Shown piece by piece: positions 36,054 to 45,485 of a stretch of DNA of 64,000 bases. The notes beneath the pieces were generated by a model, which was not told where the DNA came from, made no database searches, and saw only the letters and a list, made by a program, of their open reading frames with translations. This DNA is from Sphingomonas changbaiensis NBRC 104936 (GTDB taxonomy: Bacteria; Pseudomonadota; Alphaproteobacteria; Sphingomonadales; Sphingomonadaceae). The translations under genes and the position numbers were made by a program. Numbering within the stretch: the stretch's first letter is position 1; each line of letters opens with the position of its first letter. The DNA is taken from assembly GCF_000974765.1 (NCBI RefSeq), contig NZ_BBWU01000003.1, positions 27,540 through 91,539 of the forward strand. The letters run 5' to 3'.

Positions 36054-37994
36054 CTATCGCTCCGATGCCGGATCCCCGTCATAAGGAGGCCGCAGGCGCA
36101 GCACCGGCTTCGGCCGGGGACTGGTATGAAGGTCGCCCACGAAGTCGGTCGTAATGCCCTTGGGGTGCATCGCCGCGAGCTTCGCCACAGCATCCGAGAA
36201 GTCTTCAGCAACCTGGCGTTGCGCCTGATTTACGAAACGATAGCCGAGATAGTGGGCAGATTCGCCGCTGCGGACCGCCGATACCACGAGTGCGCGCATG
36301 TTATCGGTCCAGCCGGTTCCGAACTTGGCAGCTGCGAGCTCCAGGCCGGCGATATAGGCGCGAAGACGCACGAACCGGTGATTATCCCAGCCCAGCTTCA
36401 GCGGCTTGCCCGGGGCGATCGGATCGGTCTTCGCATTCTCGTGCAGGCGCTCCGCAATGACCCTGCCGGCAGCGCGGCCGCGGCAGTCCAGGTGTTCGAT
36501 CATCGCGGTATTCATATTGAACTGAAGGCCGCCCTCATTGTCGCCTAGTCCGATATGCACGATGCGGTCGCGATAGCCGGGCACATCCATCGCCGAATAA
36601 TCATTCCACTGCCTGGCGGTATCCACGATCCGCCATCCGAAGTTCTGAAGCTGCTGGAACGGCGAGCCGCGCCAGAAGCTATTGATCAGCGCAATCCGGC
36701 TCTGGTTGTCGGCCGCCATGTAGACGGTCCGTGGCCGCTTGAAGCACGCAAGCGCAAGCACCGACTCAGGGCGTTCGAACTCCTCATTCGGATCAAGCAG
36801 GTTGACGCAGAAGGTCGGACGCGTGGGAAGCGGTGCGTCGAACAGATGGATGGGGAAATTTGACGTGATGCCGCCGTCCGAGAACCAGAGCGGCACGAGT
36901 TCCGGCGCCATTCCCTTGCCTCGGCGACGCAGCAGGTGCAGCGGAACGGCCTGGAACAGCAACGGAAAGCTCATCGACAGGCGCGTCGCGAACAGCACCG
37001 GCATATGCTCGGGCGCCGGCAGCCTGAAAAGGTCGCCATCGATCTGCCCACCATTCGCCGCTCTCGCGTCCGGACTGATCCCCTTTGCCGGGGCCGCGGC
37101 CATGGCGTTGACGATCACGCTAGGCAAGACCTTCCGAAGCTCCGATCTGCGCGCGTAGATTTCGTCCTCACTCGAAAGGAACGGCAGCTGGATCAGCTTC
37201 CCGCGCGTCAGGTCGGAGGCAATGACGGTGAGGTCGATCGCGCGTCCGTCCATCTTGCGTGCTGTCCAGAGGTCGCCGAACGTCAGCGGCTTCGTGATCG
37301 GCAGGCCCGCCAGCGCCTGGAGCTGTGCGTGGGTCCAGTCGATCAGCCCCGTTCCGTTCGGTCCGATGCCGGGGCAGAGCCCGAACCCGTTTTTTGGCAG
37401 CGTCAGCATCGCGCGCCATATTTTCCGTCCCGGCCGCCAGGCGAGAAGACCGCCGACCGCCGGCGTGCCAACGAGGGCCGCGAGCGTCCAGTCGACCGCC
37501 TGCCAAGCGCCGGTCGCCGGGTCGAACCAGGCCAGCAGCGTCGCCAGCGACGCGCCCCCGACCACGCTTGCGGCGACGGGCTTGGCGATCGTCGCGAAGT
37601 TGAACATGCGCTTCTTTGCCCGATGCGGCGTGCTCCTGTCGCCGGCCACCATGCGCCACAGCAGATTGAACAGCGGGCGAGTTTGCCTGGTTGGAACGAG
37701 CAGCCGCTCCAGCTTGGTGCGGCCGTCCTCCTCTTCGCCCAGCACGTGCGGCAAGCGCCCCAGCTCATTCAGCGCATTGGGATTGCTGCCGGTCAGCCGG
37801 CCATATTCCATGGCCGCCGCTGCCGCCGCGGCGATCGCGCCGACTGACGTCCCGCCGATCGAGCGGAGGCGGTAGAGCCTGGCGATCTCGACCACGGCGC
37901 CGGGATAGACGATGCCGCTGGTGACGCCGCCGCGCATCACGATGTCGCATTCCAGCTTCGGAAGCGCCTCGCCGGTTGTCGTCGATTCGATCAT
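36054..37994 (-). CDS. patatin-like phospholipase with two membrane-like segments
   Basis: 646 residues from the ATG at 37994; the frame stays open beyond this but only through the regulator gene. Patatin hallmarks are complete: the oxyanion loop RGGVTSGIVYPG (21-32), the nucleophile in GTSVG (Ser50) and the catalytic Asp in SDGG (Asp373). Two hydrophobic helices (about 137-157 and 167-187) between them suggest membrane attachment. It should release fatty acids from membrane lipids. The gene overlaps the Crp-like regulator by 4 bases (ATGA), so the two are co-translated. This recalls NTE-type proteins, in which cyclic-nucleotide-binding and patatin domains are fused. Confidence 0.92.
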   Translation of the reverse strand: MIESTTTGEALPKLECDIVMRGGVTSGIVYPGAVVEIARLYRLRSIGGTSVGAIAAAAAAAMEYGRLTGSNPNALNELGRLPHVLGEEEDGRTKLERLLVPTRQTRPLFNLLWRMVAGDRSTPHRAKKRMFNFATIAKPVAASVVGGASLATLLAWFDPATGAWQAVDWTLAALVGTPAVGGLLAWRPGRKIWRAMLTLPKNGFGLCPGIGPNGTGLIDWTHAQLQALAGLPITKPLTFGDLWTARKMDGRAIDLTVIASDLTRGKLIQLPFLSSEDEIYARRSELRKVLPSVIVNAMAAAPAKGISPDARAANGGQIDGDLFRLPAPEHMPVLFATRLSMSFPLLFQAVPLHLLRRRGKGMAPELVPLWFSDGGITSNFPIHLFDAPLPTRPTFCVNLLDPNEEFERPESVLALACFKRPRTVYMAADNQSRIALINSFWRGSPFQQLQNFGWRIVDTARQWNDYSAMDVPGYRDRIVHIGLGDNEGGLQFNMNTAMIEHLDCRGRAAGRVIAERLHENAKTDPIAPGKPLKLGWDNHRFVRLRAYIAGLELAAAKFGTGWTDNMRALVVSAVRSGESAHYLGYRFVNQAQRQVAEDFSDAVAKLAAMHPKGITTDFVGDLHTSPRPKPVLRLRPPYDGDPASER

Positions 37995-38710
37995 GGGCGG
38001 AATCCGGATTGTGCCAGGTCGGAGACGACACCCGCCGCCTCGCGAACCAGCCCGGCCAGCGCCGGCAGGTCGGTGACGACCATCCTGCGGCGTTCCTGGG
38101 CAACGATTCCCTGGCTGGCGAGAAATCGCATCTCGCGCGTCACGGCCTCGCGGTGCGTGCCGATGCGCGAGGCAAGCTCGGCGTGGGTGGGAAAGGGCTC
38201 GACCACGGCGGCCTGGCCATTGCCGTGCGAACCGCAGAGGCGCAGCAGCTCGCAATGCAACCGGCTGGGCACCCTTAAAGCGTTCAGTTCGAAAACCTTC
38301 TCGGTCAGGTCGCGAATCTGGGCCACCAACCGGCGCGCGAGCCAGCCGGCAAGGGCCGGGGATCCGCAGGTCGCGTTCCGGAACACGTCGCCCGGAACGC
38401 TTGCCAGCAGGCAATCGCCGAGCGCGATGATGGTGGCTGAGCGGGGCTGGCTGTCGAGGGCGGCGAGTTCCCCGAACATGGCGCCTGCGCCAAGATCGCG
38501 CAGGATCACCTCGCGGCCTTCGAGGGAGAAGATCGCGACCTGCACGCGCCCGTCCAGCACCAGAAAGACATTGGTGCCGCTCGATCCCATAGCGGTGAGC
38601 GTCTGGCCGCCGCGCGCGCGCACAAGCGTGGCGTGCTCGCCCATCTGCTGCGCAAGGCCATCCGGCAATGCCGCCACGACCGACGGATAGCGGGCCAGCA
38701 AATTGGGCAT
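37991..38710 (-). CDS. Crp/Fnr family regulator with cyclic-nucleotide pocket
   Basis: 239 residues. The cNMP-binding beta-roll spans about 20-130 with the phosphate-binding cassette FGELAALDSQPRSAT (Gly80, Glu81, Arg90, Ser91). Its spacing is like that of PKA and it is close to CRP, so cyclic-nucleotide binding is plausible. No FNR-type iron-sulfur cysteines are visible. The winged helix (about 170-225) has the recognition segment THAELASRIGTHREAVTREM. It is transcribed divergently from a class III cyclase gene and coupled to the patatin gene. It may control either unit. Confidence 0.9.
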   Translation of the reverse strand: MPNLLARYPSVVAALPDGLAQQMGEHATLVRARGGQTLTAMGSSGTNVFLVLDGRVQVAIFSLEGREVILRDLGAGAMFGELAALDSQPRSATIIALGDCLLASVPGDVFRNATCGSPALAGWLARRLVAQIRDLTEKVFELNALRVPSRLHCELLRLCGSHGNGQAAVVEPFPTHAELASRIGTHREAVTREMRFLASQGIVAQERRRMVVTDLPALAGLVREAAGVVSDLAQSGFRP

Positions 38711-38787
38711 GCGCGTCCCCCCTGCCGCGCAGCATGATACTCCTGCTCCGGGATCGGTTCAAATGGGAGCCTGACCCCCCAACCTGC

Positions 38788-38817
38788 TTGGGCAGCAGGT
38801 GCAATCTCTGTTATAGT
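38788..38817 (+). promoter_or_regulatory. possible promoter of the cyclase-AAA-TPR gene
   Basis: TTGGGC (38788) and TATAGT (38812) are 18 bases apart, 18 bases before the GTG start. The first half overlaps the perfect inverted repeat CCTGCT-TGGGC-AGCAGG (38783-38799), which could be an operator for the divergent Crp-like protein. Confidence 0.35.
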
Positions 38818-38834
38818 AAACTGCGTGATGGCGA

Positions 38835-41816
38835 GTGGCGTCGCCGATTTCGGGGGCACACGTGGCGTCAGTCCAGCCGGTGTCCGTTGGTCCCAAGGCG
38901 TCCCGCGACGGCGCCTCTTCGGTCGCGCATCGCTGCTACATGACGATCCTGTTCGCCGACCTTTCGGGATCGACCCGGATCGCGGCGCGCATGGAAGCCG
39001 AGGAGTTTGCCGAACTGCTCGGCGCATTACGCGCGGTGTTCGAACGGGTGATCCCGCGCCACGGCGGCACGATCGTCCGCATGGACGGCGACGGCGTCGC
39101 TGCCGTCTTCGGAGTTCCCGAAGCGCATGAGGACGACGGACGGCGCGCGGCAGAGGCGGCGCTGGAGCTTCACGAAGGCGCGCGGCTGGTCGGAACCGGG
39201 CATGCGAGGGGGCCTGTCGTGCGGCTGCACACCGGCATCCATTCGGGTCTGGTGCTGTTCAACCCCGGCGACCTGGTGCGCGGCCGCTTCGAAATGCTGG
39301 GCGATGCGACCAATACCGCATCCCGGTTGGCGGCGAAAGCCAAGGCCGACGAGATCCTGGTCAGCGAAGCCACGCTCGGGCCCGAACGGCATTTCTTTCG
39401 CACCAGCGAGCGCAGGCTGCTCAAGCTGCGCGGCAAGGCGGAGCCGGTGCCTGCCTACCGGATCTTCGCCAGCGAAGAAGTGCCGACGCGCTTTGCGGCG
39501 CGTCTGCGGCGCGGCGTCGCTCCGTTCGTGGGTCGGGAAGACGGGCTGGGCGTCCTGGAAGCCGGACTTGCTCTCGCGATGGACGGCGGGAGCGCGCTGG
39601 TGGCGATCACCGGGCCGCCGGGGCTCGGCAAGACGCGGCTGGCAGTGGAATTCCTCGCGCGGGCCCGGCTACGCGGCTGCCGCACCTATCGGGGTGATTG
39701 CGAATCCTATCTTGCCCCCGAACCGCTGCAGCCATTTGCCCAGATTCAACGATCGATGACTGCGGAATCGGGCGAGTCCGCCGCGTCGACTCCGCTGGCT
39801 GACCTGGTGTCGCGCCAGGCGGCCGGCGGCCCGACGGTGTTGCTGATCGACGATTGGCAATGGGCGGACGACGCAACCCACCAGCAGCTTCACCGCATCC
39901 GCGCACTGGTGAAGCGCAACCTGCTGATCATCCTGGCGGCGCGCGAGGTCCAGTCCGGCGAGCCGGCGCTGAAGGACGCGCGATTCGTCTGCCTGCCGCC
40001 CCTTACGAAGGCGGAGTCGGCGGCGACCGTCGCCGGATTGCTGCCGGCGAGCGACCCGTTCCTTGCCGCGCGCATCCATGACTATTCCGGCGGCAATCCG
40101 CTGATTGTCGAAGAGCTTTGCTACTCGATCGCGCAGGGCGACGCCCACCGGCCGATGCCCAATGGCAGCGCCTGGCTCGACAATCTGATCCAGGCCCGGT
40201 TTCAGAAACTCCCGCCCGATGCCGCCGGCACCCTGCAGCTGGCGGCGGTGATCGGCAGGGTGGTTCCGGTCTGGCTGCTGGAAGCACTGACCGGCCACGC
40301 GCATCTCGACGCGCTCCTCGACAGCCTGGCAACCGCGGATTTCCTCTATACCGGCGAACGTGCGGGGACGCTTCAGTTCAAGCACGGCCTGACCCGGGAC
40401 GTGATCTACGAAGCAGTCGGGCTGCACGAGCGCCGTGCACTGCACCTTCGCATCGCCGAAGAACTGCGCGCGCGCCGCGCCGGGTCCGGCGACAATGATG
40501 CCCTGGAGGCGCTTGCCTATCATTTCCGATCGGGAGGCGATGCGCGGTCGGCCGCCCATTTCGCGGAGCTGGCCGGCGATCGGGCCAAGGCGATGTCCGC
40601 TCTCGACCGGGCGCAGGAGCAATTCTGCATCGCCTTGCACTGCCTGGACGAAATCGGAGCCGATGCGGCGGCAGATGCCGCCTGGGTCCGCGTCGTGCAG
40701 AAGCTTGGGTTGGCGACGATCTTCGATCCCTCGCACGATCATCTGCCGCTTTTCCGCCGGGCGGCCGAGCGCGCCCGCGCGCGCGGCGATCTGGCCGGCC
40801 TGGCCTGGGCCGAGCATCGGCTGGGCTATGTCAGCTTCGCGGCCGGCGATCGGCGCGCAGCGATCCGCCATTGCCAACAGGCGCTGGCCGTGGCGACCGA
40901 GCTTGGTGCCGAAAGACGATGCGCGCAGATTCGCGAAACGCTGGGCCAGTCGCTCGTTCTCGCGGGCCGTTACGCGCAGGCGCTCCCGCTGCTCGATCGC
41001 GCCATCGACGGCCGCCGGCTGACTAGTGCAGACGGCCGTCCGCCGGTCGCGCTGGCCTTCACGCTTGCGATGAAGGGGTTCGCGCTCGCCGATCTGGGGC
41101 GGTTCGCTGAATCGGACGCTTGCTTCGACGAAGCCACGGCCCGTGTCCACGCGTTGGATCACGAAGTCCACGCATCCTTATGGTCGAACCGAAGCGCCAC
41201 CTGCCTGTGGCAGGGCCGCGACGCCGAAGCCTTCCATTACGCGCAAAAGGCGGCCGAGGTCGCCGAGCGGGCCCGCGCGCGCTACACCTACGCTATGAGC
41301 CGCGCGCTCGCCGGCTATGCCCAATGGGTGCTGACCCAGGACGAGGAAGCGGTTCAATCGATCCTCGATGCGACCGGCTGGCTGTTCGAAGACCGGGACG
41401 GCCGCCAATATACGTCCTTCTGTCATGGCTGGCTGGCGGCAGCGTTCGTCACACTGGGACGCTTCGATCAGGCGCGCGCGCACGCGGCACGGGCGCTGGA
41501 ACGCGCGCGCATGCTTGACCGCGTCGGAGAAACCATGGCGTTGCGCGCGATGGCGCGCGCTGCTGCGGCGGGACATGGCAATCGGGCGGCCGATCATTAT
41601 CTGGCGCTGGCCCGGCGGTCGGCGCAGTCACGCGGGTCCGAGCACGAAGCTGCCAACAACTGGCTTTGTGAAGCGCAGGTGCGCATCGCGACCGGCGACC
41701 CTGAGGGCGCCGCCATTCCCCTTGCCCAGGCGCGCGCCGCGTTCGTCCGCCTGGGCATGCGGCGTCAGCAGGTCACGGCCGACCAGCTGGCAGCGCGCTC
41801 CAATCCGTCAACCTGA
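38835..41816 (+). CDS. class III nucleotide cyclase - AAA ATPase - TPR protein
   Basis: 993 residues; the GTG at 38835 is a guess, and another GTG nine codons later is possible. A class III cyclase domain (36-205) keeps both metal Asps (Asp42 in FADLSGST, Asp86 in DGDG) and the GDATNTASRL block. The base-contacting Lys is Arg82, so substrate preference is open. An AAA/STAND-type ATPase follows with Walker A GPPGLGKT (260-267) and Walker B LLIDD (about 336-341). TPR-like helical repeats fill 560-990. This architecture resembles signal-gated cyclases. It lies divergent to Crp/patatin and its end overlaps the DyP-P450 gene by 44 bases. Confidence 0.9.
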   Translation: MASPISGAHVASVQPVSVGPKASRDGASSVAHRCYMTILFADLSGSTRIAARMEAEEFAELLGALRAVFERVIPRHGGTIVRMDGDGVAAVFGVPEAHEDDGRRAAEAALELHEGARLVGTGHARGPVVRLHTGIHSGLVLFNPGDLVRGRFEMLGDATNTASRLAAKAKADEILVSEATLGPERHFFRTSERRLLKLRGKAEPVPAYRIFASEEVPTRFAARLRRGVAPFVGREDGLGVLEAGLALAMDGGSALVAITGPPGLGKTRLAVEFLARARLRGCRTYRGDCESYLAPEPLQPFAQIQRSMTAESGESAASTPLADLVSRQAAGGPTVLLIDDWQWADDATHQQLHRIRALVKRNLLIILAAREVQSGEPALKDARFVCLPPLTKAESAATVAGLLPASDPFLAARIHDYSGGNPLIVEELCYSIAQGDAHRPMPNGSAWLDNLIQARFQKLPPDAAGTLQLAAVIGRVVPVWLLEALTGHAHLDALLDSLATADFLYTGERAGTLQFKHGLTRDVIYEAVGLHERRALHLRIAEELRARRAGSGDNDALEALAYHFRSGGDARSAAHFAELAGDRAKAMSALDRAQEQFCIALHCLDEIGADAAADAAWVRVVQKLGLATIFDPSHDHLPLFRRAAERARARGDLAGLAWAEHRLGYVSFAAGDRRAAIRHCQQALAVATELGAERRCAQIRETLGQSLVLAGRYAQALPLLDRAIDGRRLTSADGRPPVALAFTLAMKGFALADLGRFAESDACFDEATARVHALDHEVHASLWSNRSATCLWQGRDAEAFHYAQKAAEVAERARARYTYAMSRALAGYAQWVLTQDEEAVQSILDATGWLFEDRDGRQYTSFCHGWLAAAFVTLGRFDQARAHAARALERARMLDRVGETMALRAMARAAAAGHGNRAADHYLALARRSAQSRGSEHEAANNWLCEAQVRIATGDPEGAAIPLAQARAAFVRLGMRRQQVTADQLAARSNPST

Positions 41817-44800
41817 CGATCAGCGGCGCCGGCATCGCCTCGATCCGGCCGCATTCCAGCAAAGCACTCAGGATGCCGAGCATCGTGCCCATCGCGAATT
41901 TCTGGCCCGGGCAGGCGTGAACCGGGTGCGTGGGCGCCGATCGGTCGCCGCCGAATACCGGGGTGACGTTCACGTCTCCACGGGCTGCATCCTCCATCGT
42001 GGCGGAGACAAGGCCGGCGATGATGATGTCGCCTTCATCGACACTGGCGCCGTTCAGGTCCGCTTTCTGCACGGCCAGGCGCCAGAGCGTCTCGGGTGCG
42101 GGGCGTTTCTGCATCGCCTGCATCAGCGGCACCCTGATCGTCGCATCGGCTCGCTTGAACGGGTCGGTTTCCGCACTGGTCAGCAGAGCCCTCTGCGCGC
42201 GCCAGAGTATCTTCTCGTCGAGCCATTCGAAGAGCGAAAGGCGGAGGTTCCCCTCGGTCGGCGGCAGGAAGCCGATCATGATCCCCACCAGTGTCCGGGC
42301 TAGCTCGTCATCGTCGCCAATCTGTTGGAACAAGGCGGCGGCGATGGGTGCGACTGGCGCAGGCGAGGTCGGCAGCCGCGCTTGCTTGAAATAGTCACGC
42401 GCGACCGCGTGCAGGGCCTGCCCGTGTTTGATGCCGAACTCTTCGACTGTTTTTCCAGGATCCGGAAAGAAGCAGTAGCGGGACGGGGACGTGAAATAAC
42501 CCGGGCAGTGCGGCTTCTGCTCGAATTCCTGGGACCAGCTCCACCCGCCCCAGGCGATGGCGCAATTCGCAGGCGGCTTCTGCGGGGGATAGGACGGCGG
42601 CGGCCCGTCTGGAAAGCCGAACCAGTATTTTGAGACAGCGGCGAGGGCGGGCGTGATGTAGTCACGTCTCAGATCGAACTTGCCCGAGCGCACTCCGTCG
42701 AGCGCCGCGTAGAGATCGAAAACCTGCGTCAGGATCGCCGACGAGGCCTGATGGGCAACGGCGAACGCGTCCTGCTCGCTGATCGAGGAGACGACCGCGT
42801 TCGGTCCGGTCGATTTGGCCCAATATTCTTTGCCCGCGTCCAGGCCCAGGTAGATATGGCCGAAGGATTTGCCCATCCGCTCGTCTTGGCCTTGCATCGA
42901 GTAGGTCTGGTCTTCGGTCAGGACCTTTTCGACCAGCTCGCCGCTCGCGACCAGCACGGCGTGGGGGATGCGGCCGTCCTGCACCGTCCCGTATGGAACG
43001 CGAAGCGCGCCCCCATGGTCGGCGCGGATCGCGGCCCAGACCGCCGGCGCATCTCCGCGTTCGGCCGGATCCTTGGATGTGAAGTCTTCCATGCAGGCCT
43101 TCCAGCGGGGCGCCTGGTCTGCTTCGGGAAGTGCCAGCAGCGATTTGATTAGCTTGTTGCCGCGTTTCCGCTCCGCGTCGTCCTCCGTGTCATTCCAGCC
43201 GCGCGCCATCAGCTTGATCGCGGGCAGCGACGGCACGAACAGGTAAATTCCCCACTGCACGCTGACTAAGGGATCGCCGACCTCAAGCCTGACGACACCG
43301 CCGCTCGACTGGAAGCGGAAAACACGCTTCTGACCGGACTGGCCGGCGCCCATCAGCGGATCATTCTGGACCGATCCCACGCCGGTGCTGTTGCCGCCGT
43401 TGATCCAGCGCTGGATCACTTCGTACTGCTCGGCAAGGCTGGCGCAATGGGCCATGAACAAGGTGCCCCGCTCCTGTGCGGAGGCTTCTGCAGACGTGTC
43501 GCCTGATGGCGGCCCGTAAGACATGCCACGCCGTATGATTCGGGGGACCGGGCCGCCATCGGTATCGGCCCTTGGGTTCGCGCGGCGGATATGCGCCTGG
43601 AACGGACAAAGCCGTCCCTCCGGGTCGCCGGCGTAGTCGAACTCGTTGTGAGCACCTCGGCCTGGCGCAACCATCGGCGCGCCGTCGGGTTGGCGACCCA
43701 TTATCTTGCCCATCAATTCATCGGCCGGAATACCAAGCGCGGTCGCTTTTTCGTCCATGCTGGTGCGGAATTTCTCGACGTCCTGACGAAGCTTGCGGAC
43801 GGCAACGAAGCTGCCGTTATCGAGAAGTTGGTTCTCTTCGGCCGGCGGATCATGCCGGCCGTTGCAATAGCCCCAAAGCACGTCTCCCGCGGCGATGATA
43901 TCGGGCGATTTTTCGACTTCTCCTGTGCGGACCCGCGGCTGGCTGATCCCGTCGAGGAATCCGAAATGTTCTGGCCCAGGGTCCGGACCGTCGGTAGCCC
44001 GACGCATCGTCTCCACTGAGAGCAATTGCGCCCCGTTCGCCGCCGCGAGCTCAGCGATCGCATTCACCTTGCTCCACAGCGGGTGTCGATCCCCATCGGC
44101 AGTGATGTCCCACCCCGAATGATCGCTGCGGACGCGCAGCTGGACGACGAAATCGACTTCAGACAAATCCACCGGCGGCCGAGGCGGATCACCGGCGCGC
44201 CAAACCGGCCAGTTCTGCCGAGGCAGCTTCCAACGTCGCGGATGGCTCTCGCGCACATCGCCCAGCAGCCCGGCACGCTTTTCCATGCCCTCTCGGAATT
44301 CCTTGGGGAATTGCGAAAGAACTCGATCGGGTATGCCAAGGTTCTCAAGCCCGCGTCGCGTGAGCCCCAGATTGACGAAGATCCCGTCCGGCTTGGCTGA
44401 ACCCTGAGCATCGGCGGAACAGAGTTCGGGCTTCAGCTCCTCCAGCAACCCACGCACCTTGTCCCGGTCGGTCGTGCGCAGCAGCAGCAGGCAGCCATGG
44501 TTGGGCGGCGCATCGGAGTTCCCGAACGACTCGAGAATGCCGCCCTGGATATTCTTGCGCGCACTGGAAAGCGTGAGCCGTTCTTTCACTTTTTTCGGCT
44601 TCTTCTTCGGCGTTTTGAACCATGCGAGCTCATCTTTGAAATAGTCCTGCCATTGGATTGGAGGAGTGTCGGGTTTCCATTCCTCCAGGAGATATTGGGC
44701 AGCGCGCAGCAGGACTTTGCCATCGGGCGTGCCGGGCCGGTAGAAATCGGTCAGCCGGTAGAGGACGACCAGCGCCTCCTGCGCGATCCTACTCGATTCG

Positions 44801-45396
44801 GCCGGGTCGGCGGCGCGCGCCTTGGCGGCAAGGAGCTCCGGGTCGTGGCTGATCAGCTCGGTCGCAGACGCTTCGGTGTGCGGCCGTTCGCGGTGAAGCT
44901 GCTCGATCTGGCTCAGATACTGGCTGTCGGAAACGCTCAGTCCGTTCATCGAAAAGAAGAAGTCGGTGTCGACCTGATGGTCCCGCACCCAGCGGGTGTA
45001 GGTCTCGAAGCTTTTCTCCGTCGCGAGGGGATAGCCCTCGCAATTGCAGAAGAGCAGGTCGAGAAGGGGCCCAAGCGGCTTCCAGATCAGCCGCATATAG
45101 GGTTCCCAGGCGCGATCGAACGTCGCCGCTAGCAACAGCGAGCGCGGCTCCGCATGGGGCACGGCAATGCGGTAGGACTGCAACGCCTTGATCCGCGACG
45201 ACACGTCGGAAAATGGCACGATCAGCTGGTATTCGCAGACGGTGGATCGCGCCCCGAACAGGGCTTCGGCAACGATCTTCAGCCGGCTTTCGTATGTCAC
45301 GCTTTCGAGCGAGTCGACGAAGCCGGACTTGAGCGGCGCCCAGACGACAAGGTCGCTGATCGCGTTCAAATGCTTGCTGGCGATTTCGCGAGGCAC
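41773..45396 (-). CDS. DyP-type peroxidase fused to a C-terminal cytochrome P450
   Basis: 1207 residues from a GTG with GGGGGAAG upstream. Residues 1-275 are of unknown family (TFDRAWEPY, CNCEGYP). Residues 278-790 form a full dye-decolourising peroxidase: KNIQGGIL, GFLDG with Asp482, the proximal heme His602 in AHIRRANPR, the distal Arg in IIRRGMSYG and the RGTLFMAHCASL strand. Residues 800-1207 are a cytochrome P450: an I-helix-like segment (1032-1052), DIIIAGLVSAT, and the heme loop HACPGQ with Cys1162. The K-helix ExxR reads QAMQ (1093-1096). No signal peptide or reductase domain. Two hemes in one cytosolic chain suggest sequential oxidation of one substrate. Confidence 0.9.
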   Translation of the reverse strand: MPREIASKHLNAISDLVVWAPLKSGFVDSLESVTYESRLKIVAEALFGARSTVCEYQLIVPFSDVSSRIKALQSYRIAVPHAEPRSLLLAATFDRAWEPYMRLIWKPLGPLLDLLFCNCEGYPLATEKSFETYTRWVRDHQVDTDFFFSMNGLSVSDSQYLSQIEQLHRERPHTEASATELISHDPELLAAKARAADPAESSRIAQEALVVLYRLTDFYRPGTPDGKVLLRAAQYLLEEWKPDTPPIQWQDYFKDELAWFKTPKKKPKKVKERLTLSSARKNIQGGILESFGNSDAPPNHGCLLLLRTTDRDKVRGLLEELKPELCSADAQGSAKPDGIFVNLGLTRRGLENLGIPDRVLSQFPKEFREGMEKRAGLLGDVRESHPRRWKLPRQNWPVWRAGDPPRPPVDLSEVDFVVQLRVRSDHSGWDITADGDRHPLWSKVNAIAELAAANGAQLLSVETMRRATDGPDPGPEHFGFLDGISQPRVRTGEVEKSPDIIAAGDVLWGYCNGRHDPPAEENQLLDNGSFVAVRKLRQDVEKFRTSMDEKATALGIPADELMGKIMGRQPDGAPMVAPGRGAHNEFDYAGDPEGRLCPFQAHIRRANPRADTDGGPVPRIIRRGMSYGPPSGDTSAEASAQERGTLFMAHCASLAEQYEVIQRWINGGNSTGVGSVQNDPLMGAGQSGQKRVFRFQSSGGVVRLEVGDPLVSVQWGIYLFVPSLPAIKLMARGWNDTEDDAERKRGNKLIKSLLALPEADQAPRWKACMEDFTSKDPAERGDAPAVWAAIRADHGGALRVPYGTVQDGRIPHAVLVASGELVEKVLTEDQTYSMQGQDERMGKSFGHIYLGLDAGKEYWAKSTGPNAVVSSISEQDAFAVAHQASSAILTQVFDLYAALDGVRSGKFDLRRDYITPALAAVSKYWFGFPDGPPPSYPPQKPPANCAIAWGGWSWSQEFEQKPHCPGYFTSPSRYCFFPDPGKTVEEFGIKHGQALHAVARDYFKQARLPTSPAPVAPIAAALFQQIGDDDELARTLVGIMIGFLPPTEGNLRLSLFEWLDEKILWRAQRALLTSAETDPFKRADATIRVPLMQAMQKRPAPETLWRLAVQKADLNGASVDEGDIIIAGLVSATMEDAARGDVNVTPVFGGDRSAPTHPVHACPGQKFAMGTMLGILSALLECGRIEAMPAPLIVRLTDWSALPAGRP

Positions 45397-45485
45397 GGCG
45401 CTTCCCCCATTGCAATCGCATGTGCGTCGTTGGTCCGAACGCTAGGCGACTTGAACGAGGCTTCTGCCGGCGTGCCCGATGGCTG

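Noticed and set aside
36054..38804. A 916-codon open frame that would extend the patatin protein
   Set aside because: The first 270 codons lie over the Crp-like gene in another frame and are Arg/Ala-rich without family features. The ATG at 37994 fits the patatin domain start and the ATGA overlap.
36054..41816. Antiphage CBASS or Pycsar system (cyclase plus patatin effector)
   Set aside because: The cyclase is a class III domain on an AAA-TPR protein, not a CD-NTase or a stand-alone PycC. The lipase is coupled to a Crp-type transcription factor, and no CBASS accessory gene is present. Only a superficial similarity remains.
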